This document shows, piece by piece, positions 7,510 to 17,681 of a stretch of DNA of 64,000 nucleotides. This DNA is from Geodermatophilus nigrescens (GTDB taxonomy: Bacteria > Actinomycetota > Actinomycetes > Mycobacteriales > Geodermatophilaceae). Under the pieces are notes generated by a model that searched no databases, had not been told where the DNA came from, and was given only the letters and a program-made list of their open reading frames with translations. Location of the stretch: positions 434,001 through 498,000 of the forward strand of contig NZ_FQVX01000003.1 of the NCBI RefSeq assembly GCF_900129495.1. Reading direction: 5' to 3'. A program made the position numbers and the translations under genes. Each line of letters opens with the position of its first letter. The stretch's first letter is position 1.

Positions 7510-8469
7510 GTGATCACCTCCGTGCCGCTCCCGCCCGGGACGACGGCGACGGCGGTGTGGTCGGTGCCGATGCGCACCCGGTTCCGCGGCATCGACGTCC
7601 GCGACGGCGTGCTGGTGCGCGGGCCCGCCGGCTGGGGCGAGTTCTCCCCGTTCTGGGACTACGGCGTGGCGGAGAGCCGCCGCTGGTGGGCCGCCGCGGC
7701 CGAGGCGGCGCTGGAGGGCTGGCCCGCGCCGGTGCGCGACTCCGTTCCCGTCAACGTGACGGTGCCGGCGGTGGACGCGGAGCGGGCGCACGCCATCGTG
7801 GCCGCCTCGGGCTGCCGGACGGCGAAGGTGAAGGTGGCCGAGCCCGGGCAGACGCCGGCCGACGACCTCGCCCGCGTGGAGGCCGTCCGCGACGCGCTCG
7901 GCCCCGCGGGCGCGGTGCGGGTCGACGCCAACGCCGCGTGGGACGTCGACACGGCCGTCGCCCGGGTCCGGGAGCTGGACCGGGTCGGCCTGGAGTACGT
8001 CGAGCAGCCCTGCGCCACGCTGGAGGAGCTGGCCGCGCTGCGCCGCCGGGTCGACGTGCGGGTCGCCGTCGACGAGGGCGTGCGCCGGGCCGGCGACCCG
8101 CTCGCGGTCGACCTGCGCGAGGCCGCCGACGTCGTCGTCCTCAAGGTGCAGCCGCTCGGCGGGGTGCGCGCGGCGCTGCGGGTGGCCGAGGCGCACGGCC
8201 TGCCCTGCGTGGTGTCCTCGGCGCTGGAGTCCTCGGTCGGCATCGCCGCGGGGGTGGCGCTGGCCGCCGCGCTGCCGGAGCTGCCCTTCGCGTGCGGCCT
8301 GGCGACGGTCGCGCTCCTCGACGGCGACGTGACGGCCGACCCGCTGCTGCCCGTCGACGGCGCCCTGCCCGTCCGCGCGGTGGAGCCCGACCGGCTGGCC
8401 GAGGTGACCGCGCCCGACGACGTCACCGACCGGTGGGGCCGGCGGCTCACGGCGGTGCTGGCCGCGTGA
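7510..8469 (+). CDS. menC: o-succinylbenzoate synthase
   Basis: A 319-residue enolase-superfamily dehydratase that makes o-succinylbenzoate from SHCHC. The KxK base motif is at about residues 101-103 (TAKVKVAEPG). The metal ligands VDANAAWD (about residue 138), EQPC (about residue 165) and DEGVRRAGD (about residue 191) are in order, and the second catalytic lysine is in LKVQPLGG. The GTG start is seven bases downstream of TACGCT with no ribosome site. The stop overlaps the menD start (GTGA), so menC-menD are translated together. Confidence 0.93.
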   Translation: MITSVPLPPGTTATAVWSVPMRTRFRGIDVRDGVLVRGPAGWGEFSPFWDYGVAESRRWWAAAAEAALEGWPAPVRDSVPVNVTVPAVDAERAHAIVAASGCRTAKVKVAEPGQTPADDLARVEAVRDALGPAGAVRVDANAAWDVDTAVARVRELDRVGLEYVEQPCATLEELAALRRRVDVRVAVDEGVRRAGDPLAVDLREAADVVVLKVQPLGGVRAALRVAEAHGLPCVVSSALESSVGIAAGVALAAALPELPFACGLATVALLDGDVTADPLLPVDGALPVRAVEPDRLAEVTAPDDVTDRWGRRLTAVLAA

Positions 8470-10145
8470 ACCCCTCCACCGCGTTCGCCCGCGTGCTGGT
8501 CGACGAGCTCGTCCGCGGCGGGGTCCGCGACGCCGTCGTCGCCCCGGGGTCGCGCTCGGCGCCCGTCGCACTCGCGTTCGCCGCCGCGGAGCGCGCGGGC
8601 TCGCTGCGGCTGCACGTGCGCATCGACGAGCGGACGGCGTCCTTCCTCGCGCTCGGCCTGGCCCGCGCCTCCGGCCGGCCGGTGCCGGTGCTCACCACGT
8701 CCGGGACGGCGACCGCGCACCTGCACGCCGCGGTCCTCGAGGCCGACGTCACCGGCGTGCCGCTGCTCGCGCTGACCGCCGACCGGCCGCCGGAGCTGCG
8801 GTCGACCGGCGCCAACCAGACCATCGAGCAGCCCGGGCTCTACGGCGGCGCGGTGCGCTGGGCGGCCGACGTGGGCGTGCCCGAGGCCGGCCGCGAGGCC
8901 GCGCAGAACCGCTACTGGCGCTCCGTGGTCTCCCGCGCGCTGCTCGCCGCCACCGGCGCGCTGTCGGGCGACCCCGGGCCGGTGCAGCTCGACCTGCCGC
9001 TGCGCGACCCGCTGCTGCCGGAGGAGGAGCCGGGCCCGCTCACCGGCCCGTGGGCCGGGCGCGACGACGGCGGCGCGTGGACCGCGGGCGGGGCCACCCT
9101 CGCCCCGGCCGACCCGCTGCCCGACGCCCCGCGGACGCTGGTGGTCGCCGGTGACGGGCCGTCGGCGGCCGGCCGGGCCTGGGCCGAGGGCGCCGCGGCC
9201 GCGGGCTGGCCCGTGGTCGCCGAGCCCAGTGGCGGGGCGTGGACCGGCGACGCCGTGCGCGGCGGGGCGCTGCTGCTCGGCGCGCCGGACTGGCTGGAGG
9301 AGCACCGGCCCGCGCGGGTGGTCGTGCTCGGGCGGCCGACGCTGTCGCGGCCGGTCTCGGCGCTGCTGGCCGACCCCCGGGTGCGGGTGGAGACGGTGGT
9401 GTCCGGCCCGCGCTGGCCCGACCCCGCCCGCTCCAGCACGTCGGTCACCCGCGCCGCCCCGCCGTCCGGGCCCCCCGCGGACGCCGCGTGGGCGGCCGCC
9501 TGGCGCGACGCCGCCGCGCGGGTGGGCACGGCCGTGGACACGCTGCTCGACGGCGCTCCCGGCCTGACCGCCGCCCGCCTGGCCCGCGACGTCGTCGCCG
9601 CGCTGCCCGCCGGCGCGCTGCTGGTGCTCGGCTCCTCGACGCCCGTGCGCGACGTCGACCGGCTCGCCGTGCCGCGCGGCGACGTGCGCGTGCTGGCCAA
9701 CCGCGGCGTCGCGGGCATCGACGGGACGATCTCCACGGCGATCGGAGCCGCACTGGTGCACGGCGGCCCGGCGGTCGCGCTCATGGGCGACCTGACGTTC
9801 CTGCACGACCTGCAGGGGCTGCTGACCGGCGAGGGCGAGGCCCGGCCGGACCTCACCGTCGTCGTCCCGGACAACGACGGCGGCGGGATCTTCGCCCAGC
9901 TCGAGCCGGGGCGGCCCGCGCACGAACGCGACTACCGGCGGGTGTTCGGCACACCGCACGGCCGCGACCTCGTCACCGTCGCCCGGGCGCTGGGCTGGGC
10001 GGCCACCGCGGTGACCGCCGCGGACGAGCTGCCGGCGGCGCTGGCGCTCGGCGGGCCGCGGGTGGTCGTCGTCCGCACCGACCAGCGCGCGGAGGCGGAC
10101 CTCGCCGTCGCGCTGCGGGAGACCGCCGCCCGTGCCCTGAGCTGA
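8466..10145 (+). CDS. menD: SEPHCHC synthase (MenD)
   Basis: A 559-residue thiamine diphosphate enzyme joining 2-oxoglutarate to isochorismate in menaquinone synthesis. The N-terminal pyrimidine-binding domain shows VVAPGSRSAPVALA and the ThDP glutamate region RIDERTASFLALG (residues 20-65), then TSGTATAHLHAAVLEA. The C-terminal diphosphate domain has GDLTFLHDLQGLL followed by NDGGGIF, the GDx..N metal motif. The GTG at 8466 overlaps the menC stop; the frame is open upstream only as a shadow of menC. Its isochorismate is supplied by MenF at 14685-15953. Confidence 0.95.
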   Translation: MNPSTAFARVLVDELVRGGVRDAVVAPGSRSAPVALAFAAAERAGSLRLHVRIDERTASFLALGLARASGRPVPVLTTSGTATAHLHAAVLEADVTGVPLLALTADRPPELRSTGANQTIEQPGLYGGAVRWAADVGVPEAGREAAQNRYWRSVVSRALLAATGALSGDPGPVQLDLPLRDPLLPEEEPGPLTGPWAGRDDGGAWTAGGATLAPADPLPDAPRTLVVAGDGPSAAGRAWAEGAAAAGWPVVAEPSGGAWTGDAVRGGALLLGAPDWLEEHRPARVVVLGRPTLSRPVSALLADPRVRVETVVSGPRWPDPARSSTSVTRAAPPSGPPADAAWAAAWRDAAARVGTAVDTLLDGAPGLTAARLARDVVAALPAGALLVLGSSTPVRDVDRLAVPRGDVRVLANRGVAGIDGTISTAIGAALVHGGPAVALMGDLTFLHDLQGLLTGEGEARPDLTVVVPDNDGGGIFAQLEPGRPAHERDYRRVFGTPHGRDLVTVARALGWAATAVTAADELPAALALGGPRVVVVRTDQRAEADLAVALRETAARALS

Positions 10146-10394
10146 CCCGCGCGGCCGGTGTGCTGCGTCACCGGCCGCCGCTGGTCCCGGCCGTCGAGGG
10201 AGGGCGGGGGCCGTCTCCGCGACACCGGGTGCGACCAGGGTGGATCGTCCGGACAGCGGGTTCGCCGGCCCCTCGACCGAGGGGCGCCGTTACCCCGCTG
10301 GAGCACACCACAACCCCGTTGTGACCGGCGACACGACGACAGTTGCCATGACGATATGTAACGTTTTGGCTGCGCTCAGCACACCGGAGCGCGG
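10146..10394 (+). promoter_or_regulatory. Upstream region and promoter area of the rpf riboswitch
   Basis: About 250 non-coding bases. A locally AT-richer patch (10322-10371) contains TGTAACGTTTTGG, and GTTACCCC and GTTGTGACC lie just upstream. Repeated GTAAC/GTGAC-like half sites are reminiscent of MtrA sites that control rpf genes in other actinobacteria, but the match is loose. No minus-10 box is clear. Confidence 0.3.
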
Positions 10395-11821
<1,427 letters not shown>

Positions 11822-11835
11822 CCACCGCCCGACAC

Positions 11836-11867
11836 GAGGACCCCGGCCGCCCGCGGCCGGGGTCCTC
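11836..11867. terminator. Bidirectional hairpin terminator
   Basis: A perfect 14-bp stem (GAGGACCCCGGCCG against CGGCCGGGGTCCTC) with a four-base loop lies between the convergent rpf and DUF222-HNH genes. No long T run follows, as is usual in very GC-rich actinobacteria. Confidence 0.8.
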
Positions 11868-11873
11868 GTCGTC

Positions 11874-13049
11874 TCAGGCGGGGACGAGGGGCGGGGACCG
11901 CAGCGCTGCGGGTGTGCGGATCTCGGTGCCGTCGGGCCGCCAGGTGTGCCATCGGCCGTCCGGTTGTCGCTGCACGCGGAAGCCGGAGTGGACCTCGGTG
12001 TGGTGGCGTTCGCACAGCAGCGCCGAGTTCTCCAGCGACGTCGGTCCGCCGTCGAGCCAGTGGACCAGGTGGTGGACGTCGCACCACCAGGTGGGGGCGC
12101 CGCATCCGGTGAACACGCACCCGCCGTCGCGGACCTCGGCGGCCCGCCGGATGTGCCGGGTGGCGAGGCGCTGGTCGCGGCCGAGGTCGAGGGGGACGCC
12201 GTCCGGGCCCATGACGACGCGGGCGATGTTGCTGTCGCAGGCCAGCCAGCGGGCCCGGGCGGCGGAGACCAGCGCTCCGGAGCCGAGCTGGGCGCTGCCC
12301 CGCCCGGTGGCGAGGTCCTCGGCGTCGACCTTCACCACGACCTGCGGCTTGACCCCGCGCAGCCGCGGGGTGCTGCCCGAAGCGAGGGCGGTGTCGGCGA
12401 GCTGCACGGCGCCGTCGGCGAGCCGCTGGGCGCGGGTGCGGTCGTCGCCGGCGGGCCGGTCGGCCTGCACGTGTGCCTCCACCGCGGTGGAGAAGCGTTC
12501 GGCGCCCACGGGGTCGAGGTGCAGGTGGAAGGAGACGGTGCCGTCGGCGTGGCGGACCACCGACATGCGCCGCCCCTCGGTCGGGTCCGGCTCGGGCCCG
12601 TCGGGATCCAGCGCGGTGCAGTACCGCTTCACCACGACGACCAGGGCGTCGTGCTCCTGCTCGATCGCCACGCCGGTGAGCACCGAGTCGATCTCGCCCA
12701 GGTCCACGCCCTGCGCGGCGGCGGCGGCGAGCCGGTCCGGGGTGGTCACCTCCGCGGCCACGGCCACCTGCGCGGCGGTCACCAGCCCGGCGTCGTGCGC
12801 CTCGGCGAGCACCGGCAGGTGCGCCAGCGCGCGGGCGTTGTGCGCCGGCCGGGACGCCTCCCGCCCGGACAGCCGGCAGTGCCCCCGCAGCCACGACGCC
12901 ATGCTCTTCAATCCGTCCCGTTCGGGAGCGGAGGACAGCTCCGCCGCCCGCACCGCGCGGGCCAGGCGCGCGTCGATCCGGTTGCGCTCGGCGACCAGCG
13001 CGGCGACGTCATCCAGGACGTCACCGCTGCCGATCCCACTCGAACACAT
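11874..13049 (-). CDS. DUF222 and HNH endonuclease-signature protein
   Basis: A 391-residue protein of the DUF222 (13E12-like) family with a C-terminal HNH nuclease motif. The DUF222 region spans about residues 20-290. The HNH part shows CVFTGCGAPTWWCDVHHLVHW and, after a spacer, NSALLCERHHTEVH near residues 323-362, with cysteines placed for a structural zinc. This family is expanded in actinobacteria and often repeated in genomes. Its role is not established; defence, recombination and selfish roles have all been suggested. The ATG at 13049 sits six bases from a TAGACT box (13061-13056), suggesting leaderless expression. No phage or integrase genes are nearby. Confidence 0.88.
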   Translation of the reverse strand: MCSSGIGSGDVLDDVAALVAERNRIDARLARAVRAAELSSAPERDGLKSMASWLRGHCRLSGREASRPAHNARALAHLPVLAEAHDAGLVTAAQVAVAAEVTTPDRLAAAAAQGVDLGEIDSVLTGVAIEQEHDALVVVVKRYCTALDPDGPEPDPTEGRRMSVVRHADGTVSFHLHLDPVGAERFSTAVEAHVQADRPAGDDRTRAQRLADGAVQLADTALASGSTPRLRGVKPQVVVKVDAEDLATGRGSAQLGSGALVSAARARWLACDSNIARVVMGPDGVPLDLGRDQRLATRHIRRAAEVRDGGCVFTGCGAPTWWCDVHHLVHWLDGGPTSLENSALLCERHHTEVHSGFRVQRQPDGRWHTWRPDGTEIRTPAALRSPPLVPA

Positions 13050-13146
13050 GTACGGAGTCTACCGCCGCGAGCACGGTGCGGCGACCCGTATCCGCAGGTC
13101 AGGGGCCTGTCCACAGATGCCGGACAGGTCTTGACACCCCGCGATC

Positions 13147-13872
13147 TCAGGGCAGCGACGCCCAGTACGCGAGGTGGGCACGGTGCAGCCAGCCGTCCAC
13201 CCAGGCGCGGTCGGGAAGCGGCGGCACCGCCGGGCTGTCGCGCAGCGCCAGCAGGCGCGCCTCGGCGTCCTCGACCGCCTCGACCACCTCGGCGAGCGGT
13301 ACCTCGCCGCGGCGCACCCGGCGCAGGTACGCCCGGTCCGGCTCCGGCACCGGCAGGGTGATCCGGCCGGTACCGAGCAGCTCGGCGCCCTGCACCCCGA
13401 GCCGCAGCGCGTGCATCGCGAACTTGACGTCGAACCCGTGTGCGTCGACCAGCTCCGCGCGGCCGGGGCGGGCGCCGGTCATCGCCGCCCGCTGGGCGCG
13501 CAGGTAGCCGAGGAAGCGGTCGGCAGCCAGGCGCGAGACGAACCGGTCGGCGTGTGCGACCAGCTCCGCACCGGCCTCGGTGCGGACCACGACCTCCTCG
13601 TCCGGCACGAACAGCAGGAGGAGGACCGTCGGGTTGCCGCCGAGCGCGAGCCGAGCCCACTTGCGTGCCGAGTAGACGACGACGTCGAGGTCGCCGGCGC
13701 CGGAGCGGTTGGCCAGCCCACCGGGCCGGTCCCAGGCGGTGTGCCGGTGGTACTGCTCGAACGGCACGGTCGCCGTCGTCGACAGGCCCGCCGGCACCCG
13801 CGCGGTGCCGGTCACGAACTCCGGTGGCTCGAGGCAGACGCCCATCTCGTCGCGGTCGTCCTGGCCGGCCAC
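13147..13872 (-). CDS. COG3541-like nucleotidyltransferase, probably 5'-frameshifted
   Basis: The first canonical start (GTG 13872) gives 241 residues beginning AGQDDRDEMGVCLEPPEF, a stretch typical of the predicted nucleotidyltransferases of COG3541 (DNA polymerase beta superfamily). The fold's signature GSxxHG precedes this start: in the same frame, upstream codons read TVLRAQVGSGVHGTSVAG with no ATG or GTG before a stop. An adjacent frame supplies a plausible N-terminus ending AVAERG, which would join exactly to TVLRAQ if one base were added near 13920. The intact gene would run to about 14015 (~289 residues). Either a real frameshift or a sequencing indel would explain this. Function and substrate are unknown. 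Confidence 0.75.
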   Translation of the reverse strand: MAGQDDRDEMGVCLEPPEFVTGTARVPAGLSTTATVPFEQYHRHTAWDRPGGLANRSGAGDLDVVVYSARKWARLALGGNPTVLLLLFVPDEEVVVRTEAGAELVAHADRFVSRLAADRFLGYLRAQRAAMTGARPGRAELVDAHGFDVKFAMHALRLGVQGAELLGTGRITLPVPEPDRAYLRRVRRGEVPLAEVVEAVEDAEARLLALRDSPAVPPLPDRAWVDGWLHRAHLAYWASLP

Positions 13873-14015
13873 CGAGGTGCCGTGGACGCCGGACCCGACC
13901 TGGGCGCGCAGGACCGTCCCCGCTCGGCGACCGCGCGGGCCTCCGCGGAGGCGTGCGGGTGGTCGAACGGCGGCGGCAGCGAGCGGTCACCGGCGACGGT
14001 GGGGACGGGGCGCAC
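13873..14015 (-). pseudogene. Detached N-terminal segment of the nucleotidyltransferase
   Basis: From the GTG at 14015 one frame reads VRPVPTVAGDRSLPPPF, then DHPHASAEARAVAERG, and then shifts out of frame with the body of the gene near 13920. The upstream part of the downstream frame contains the GSGVHG signature but is closed by a TGA with no start codon. Joining the two with a one-base insertion restores a full-length protein. Confidence 0.5.
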
Positions 14016-14064
14016 CGCGCCAGCCAACCAGCGCCGTCGTCGCCTGCCGACCCGTTTCCCACGG

Positions 14065-14685
14065 TCAGGCCGGCCGCTGCCACACCAGCAGGTAGCGCCA
14101 GAACAGCAGCCGGCGGACGCGCACGCCCGGCAGCACCGCCCGGGCCCGCGCCCGCACCTCCCGCACGGTGAGCTCCGGGTCGCGCATCGGCATGCCCGGC
14201 ACGGGGGCTCCGGCGGCGAGCCCGCGCACGGCCCGCCGCAGCCCGACGGCACGGTCCGCGACCGCCGCGGTGAGCTCCAGCGGCAGCTCGCGGGGCAGGT
14301 CGGTGCGCGGCAGGGCGACCATCGCCAGCACGCCGCCCGGGCGCAGGGCCGCGGCCAGGGCCCGCAGTGCCTCCTCCAGGGGCAGGTGGTGCAGGACGCT
14401 CATGCCGACGACGGCGTCGTACCCGCCCGCCGGCAGGGCGAGGTCCAACACGTCGGCCCGGTCCACCCGCACGGTTGCCGGCACCCGCGCGCGGGCCAAC
14501 GCGACCATCTCCGCCGAGCGGTCCACGGCGTCCACCCGCGCCGCCCGCCCGGCGAGCTCGGCGGCGAGGTCGCCGGCACCGCAGCCGACCTCGAGCACCC
14601 GCGCGGCCCCGGGTGGCACGGCGCGCAGCAACAGGTGCCGGTAGTGCGCGTTGTGGTCCCAGCGCAGGTCCGGGACCAGCCGCAT
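14065..14685 (-). CDS. Class I SAM-dependent methyltransferase
   Basis: A 206-residue Rossmann-fold methyltransferase. Motif [13 protein letters not shown] is at about residues 30-41, the acidic residue after strand 2 is in DAVDRSAEM, and a motif IV-like stretch [15 protein letters not shown] is near residue 94. These are typical of UbiE/Methyltransf_11 small-molecule enzymes. The N-terminus [16 protein letters not shown] is also typical of that group. The substrate is unknown. The ATG shares a base with the menF stop (TGATG), so it is co-expressed with menF. The true menaquinone methyltransferase is MenG on the other strand, so this enzyme need not act in that pathway. Confidence 0.85.
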   Translation of the reverse strand: MRLVPDLRWDHNAHYRHLLLRAVPPGAARVLEVGCGAGDLAAELAGRAARVDAVDRSAEMVALARARVPATVRVDRADVLDLALPAGGYDAVVGMSVLHHLPLEEALRALAAALRPGGVLAMVALPRTDLPRELPLELTAAVADRAVGLRRAVRGLAAGAPVPGMPMRDPELTVREVRARARAVLPGVRVRRLLFWRYLLVWQRPA

Positions 14686-15953
14686 CAGCTCTCCAGCGCG
14701 GCCTGGAACGCGGCGAACTTCGACTGCGTCTCGGCGAGCTCGGCGGCCGGGTCGGAGCCGGCCACGATGCCGCACCCGGCGAACAGCCGGGCCGAGGCGG
14801 GGTCGTCGTCGCACAGCTGCGCGCACCGCAGCGCCAGGCCGAACTCGCCGTCGCCGCGGGCGTCGAGCCAGCCGACCGGCCCCGCGTAGCGGCCGCGGTC
14901 CATCCCCTCGAGCTCGGCGATCACCGCGCGCGCGACGTCGGGCGGGGTGCCGCAGACGGCCGCCGTCGGGTGCACGGCGTCGACCAGGTCGAGCAGTCCC
15001 GCGCGCCCGCGCTCCCCGGACCGGCGCTGCGTGCCGACGACGTCGGTGGCCAGGTGCCGCACGTTGGGCAGCGTCAGCAGCGAGGGCTCCTCCGGCACCG
15101 ACAGCGCGGTGCAGAACGGGTCGAGCGCCCGCACCAGGGAGTCGACGGCGAGGGCGTGCTCCGCGCGGTCCTTCGGGCTGGCGAGCAGGCCCGCCGCGAG
15201 CCGCTCGTCGTCGGCACCCGCGCCGCGCGGGGCGGTGCCGGCGAGCACCCGCGCGGACAGCTGCCGGCCGGTGCGGCGCAGCAGCAGCTCCGGGGTGGCG
15301 CCGAGCAGCCCGTCGACGGCGAAGGTCCAGCAGTCGGGGAAGCGGGCGGCCAGTCGGTCGAGCAGCCGGCGGGCGTCGAGCGGCACGTCGGCGGTGACCA
15401 GCAGGTCGCGGGCGAGGACCACCTTGGCGAGGTCGCCGTCGCCGATGCGGGCGACCGCCGCGGACACCGCGCCGCACCAGGACGCGGGGTCGAGCGCCCC
15501 GTCGGCGTAGCGCAGCCGGGCGGGCGACGGCGGCAGGGGAGCGGGCGCGGGCAGGTCGCGCGGGTCGGCGTCGCCGGTGGTGGTCATCCACGCCAGCCCG
15601 CCACGCCGGCCGACGACGACCTCCGGGACCACGAACACCGACGTCCCCGCGGCCGGGTCGAACGCGATGCTGGCGAACACGACCGGGCCGGAGCCGGGGA
15701 CCCCGACGGCGTCGTCGACGGCGAGCGCGGCGCTGCGGTCGGCCCACCAGGCGGCCGCCTCGGCCAGCGCGCCGGGACCGGAGACCTCGAGGCGGTCGGC
15801 CTCGCCCCAGCCGACCAGCCCCTCGCCGCGGCGCACCCAGGACAGGGCGCCCTCGCGCGGCAGCAGCGACAGCAGGTCGGGGGCGTCGGGCAGCGCGACC
15901 GTGGTGACCGCGGGCGCGACGGCGTCCGGGGAGGTCACCGCCGCGGCTGTCAC
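14685..15953 (-). CDS. menF: Isochorismate synthase (MenF)
   Basis: A 422-residue chorismate-binding enzyme that converts chorismate to isochorismate, the first committed step to menaquinone. Late motifs are clear: [17 protein letters not shown] near residue 185, [59 protein letters not shown] and the final [21 protein letters not shown]. The set is typical of MenF/EntC rather than TrpE, and the neighbouring men genes support MenF. The GTG at 15953 lies seven bases from TACGCT (15966-15961) and lacks a well-spaced ribosome site, pointing to a leaderless mRNA. It is divergent from menG. Confidence 0.9.
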   Translation of the reverse strand: MTAAAVTSPDAVAPAVTTVALPDAPDLLSLLPREGALSWVRRGEGLVGWGEADRLEVSGPGALAEAAAWWADRSAALAVDDAVGVPGSGPVVFASIAFDPAAGTSVFVVPEVVVGRRGGLAWMTTTGDADPRDLPAPAPLPPSPARLRYADGALDPASWCGAVSAAVARIGDGDLAKVVLARDLLVTADVPLDARRLLDRLAARFPDCWTFAVDGLLGATPELLLRRTGRQLSARVLAGTAPRGAGADDERLAAGLLASPKDRAEHALAVDSLVRALDPFCTALSVPEEPSLLTLPNVRHLATDVVGTQRRSGERGRAGLLDLVDAVHPTAAVCGTPPDVARAVIAELEGMDRGRYAGPVGWLDARGDGEFGLALRCAQLCDDDPASARLFAGCGIVAGSDPAAELAETQSKFAAFQAALES

Positions 15954-15989
15954 GCTCCCCAGCGTAGGCAGGCCGGTAGCGTCGGCGCC
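15954..15989. promoter_or_regulatory. Mirror-image leaderless promoters of menF and menG
   Basis: Minus-strand TACGCT (15966-15961) precedes the menF GTG by exactly seven bases, and plus-strand TAGCGT (15977-15982) precedes the menG GTG by exactly seven bases. The boxes are ten bases apart and nearly mirror each other, so the whole divergent control region is 36 bases. Confidence 0.65.
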
Positions 15990-16709
15990 GTGACGGACCG
16001 GCGAGACAGCGCACACACCGCCGGACGGCGGGCCGGTCTGGACAAGCAGCCGCACGAGGTCGCGGCCATGTTCGACGGCGTCGCGCGGCGCTACGACCTC
16101 ACCAACACCGTCCTGTCCGCCGGCCGCGACGTGTCCTGGCGGCGGGCCACCCGCGAGGCGCTCGGCGCCCGGCCGGGGGACGTCGTGCTCGACGTCGCCG
16201 CGGGCACCGGCGTCTCCACGGTCGAGCTCGCCGCGGGCGGCGTGCGGGCGGTGGCCTGCGACTTCTCCCAGGGGATGCTGCGCGCGGGCGCGTGGCGGCC
16301 GGTGCCGATGGTGGCCGGCGACGCGATGGCGCTGCCGCTGGCCGACGCGAGCGTCGACGGGCTGGTCATCTCCTTCGGCCTGCGCAACGTGGCCGACCCC
16401 GACGCCGCGCTGCGCGAGTTCGCCCGCGTCGTCCGGCCCGGTGGCACGCTCGTCGTCTGCGAGTTCTCCAGCCCCACGTGGGCGCCGTTCCGCACCGTCT
16501 ACACCGAGTACCTGATGCGGGCGCTGCCGCGGATCGCGACCGCGGTGAGCAGCAACCCCGACGCCTACGTCTACCTCGCCGAGTCGATCCGGGCCTGGCC
16601 CGACCAGCCGGCGCTCGCCACCCGCATCCAGGCGGCGGGCTGGGCCGACGTCGAGTGGCGCGACCTCACCGGCGGGATCGTGGCGCTGCACCGAGCCCGC
16701 CGCCCGTAG
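15990..16709 (+). CDS. menG: Demethylmenaquinone methyltransferase
   Basis: A 239-residue UbiE/MenG enzyme performing the last step of menaquinone synthesis, C-methylation of demethylmenaquinone with SAM. Visible family features are the N-terminal [21 protein letters not shown], motif [13 protein letters not shown] at about residues 67-78, [19 protein letters not shown] near residue 130 and the CEFSSPTW motif. The length is usual for the family. The GTG start fits a leaderless transcript from TAGCGT seven bases upstream; the longer open frame is a shadow of menF. An intergenic repeat with a hairpin follows the stop and may terminate transcription. Confidence 0.94.
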   Translation: MTDRRDSAHTAGRRAGLDKQPHEVAAMFDGVARRYDLTNTVLSAGRDVSWRRATREALGARPGDVVLDVAAGTGVSTVELAAGGVRAVACDFSQGMLRAGAWRPVPMVAGDAMALPLADASVDGLVISFGLRNVADPDAALREFARVVRPGGTLVVCEFSSPTWAPFRTVYTEYLMRALPRIATAVSSNPDAYVYLAESIRAWPDQPALATRIQAAGWADVEWRDLTGGIVALHRARRP

Positions 16710-16721
16710 GCCCGGCGGTCG

Positions 16722-16777
16722 GCCCCCTCGCAGGGGCCCGCCGCGAGCTTGCGAGTGGTGGGGGCGAGGGGGTCCTT
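16722..16777 (+). repeat. Intergenic structured repeat, copy 1
   Basis: Arms CCCCCTCGC (16723-16731) and GCGAGGGGG (16764-16772) pair perfectly and flank a GC-rich core that begins GGGGCCCGCCGCGAGC and continues TGCGAGTGGTGGGG. GGTCCTTC follows. A second copy at 40195-40253 has the same core and tail but different, still complementary arms. It lies just after menG and may act as its terminator. Confidence 0.65.
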
Positions 16778-16793
16778 CCACTAGCGTCGGTCC

Positions 16794-16940
16794 ATGACCG
16801 ATCCGTTCCCGGCACCCGAGCCGCCCGGCCCGTCGCCGTCCCCGGTGGACCCGATCTCCCCGCCGTCGCCGGCCCCGCTGCCGCAGCCGAGCCCGACCGA
16901 CCCGACCGCGCCGCCGCCGGCGGGGCCGCAGCCGGTCTGA
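16794..16940 (+). CDS. 48-residue proline-rich protein, probably leaderless
   Basis: An ATG at 16794 opens a 48-residue frame in which about half the residues are proline (MTDPFPAPEPPGPSPSP at the start, PAGPQPV at the end). The rest are mostly Ser, Asp, Thr, Ala and Gly, with no charged helix or membrane segment. TAGCGT at 16782-16787 sits six bases before the ATG, matching the leaderless layout of menG nearby. The stop is 13 bases before the phosphoribosyltransferase start. Proline content alone could be a GC-bias artefact; the promoter and start spacing are the main support. No function can be given. Confidence 0.45.
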   Translation: MTDPFPAPEPPGPSPSPVDPISPPSPAPLPQPSPTDPTAPPPAGPQPV

Positions 16941-16953
16941 CCCGGCGGCCGCG

Positions 16954-17628
16954 GTGGGCCCGCCGCCGTTCGCCGACCGGCGCGACGCCGGCCGGCACCT
17001 CGCCGCGCGCCTGACCGACCCCGCCACCGCGCCTGCCGTCCCGCTCGACGCCGGCGCGCTGGTCCTCGGCCTCCCCCGCGGCGGGGTGCTCGTCGCCGCC
17101 GAGGTCGCCGCGGCCCTGGGCGCGGAGCTCGACGTCGTCGCCGTCCGCAAGCTCGGCCTGCCCTGGCGGCCGGAGCTGGCCGTCGGGGCGGTCGCGGCGG
17201 TGGGGGAGACCGTCGAGAGCGTCGCCGTCGAGGAGGTGCTGGCCCGCGTCGAGGTCGACGAGGCGGCCGCCGCCGACGTCCGCCGCGCCGAGCTCGCCGA
17301 GCTGCACCGGCGCCGCGCGGCCTACCGCGGCGACCGCCCGCCGCCGGACCCGGCCGGCCGCACCGTCGTCCTCGTCGACGACGGCCTCGCCACCGGCGCC
17401 TCCATGCGCGCCGCCCTGGCCGCCGTGCGCCGCACCGGCCCCGCGGCGGTCGTCGTGGCCGTCCCGGTCGCCGCGCCCGGCGTGACCCTCGACGCCGACG
17501 CCGTCGTCTGCTTGCTCGCCCCGCGGCCGTTCGGCGCGGTGGGCCGCTGGTACGACGACTTCGGCCAGACCGGCGACGACGAGGTGGTCGCCGCGCTCGC
17601 CTCCGCCGCCCGCCGGGGCCCCGCCTAG
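16954..17628 (+). CDS. Phosphoribosyltransferase-domain protein
   Basis: A 224-residue type I phosphoribosyltransferase-fold protein of the COG1926 kind. The PRPP-binding motif VVLVDDGLATGASMRAAL lies at about residues 130-147, and LGLPRGGVLVAAEVA forms the earlier loop. The C-terminus (AVGRWYDDFGQTGDDEVVAAL) is typical of this subgroup, which is often fused to or beside hydrolases. The substrate is unknown; an orthodox nucleotide-salvage role is not implied. The start is the GTG at 16954, chosen because the PRT fold begins within about 15 residues. It may be transcribed with the proline-rich mini-gene immediately upstream. Confidence 0.85.
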   Translation: MGPPPFADRRDAGRHLAARLTDPATAPAVPLDAGALVLGLPRGGVLVAAEVAAALGAELDVVAVRKLGLPWRPELAVGAVAAVGETVESVAVEEVLARVEVDEAAAADVRRAELAELHRRRAAYRGDRPPPDPAGRTVVLVDDGLATGASMRAALAAVRRTGPAAVVVAVPVAAPGVTLDADAVVCLLAPRPFGAVGRWYDDFGQTGDDEVVAALASAARRGPA

Positions 17629-17681
17629 GCTCGGGCGGTCGGTCCGCCCGGGCCGTGACCGAGCACCGAGGGGGCCAGCGC

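Noticed and set aside
11874..13049. HNH gene as part of a mobile element
   Set aside because: No inverted repeats, integrase or tRNA target flank it. DUF222-HNH genes occur widely as single genes.
16954..17628. Phosphoribosyltransferase as a purine-salvage enzyme
   Set aside because: Only the PRPP motif is diagnostic, and the COG1926 type has no established salvage role; no specific gene symbol was given.
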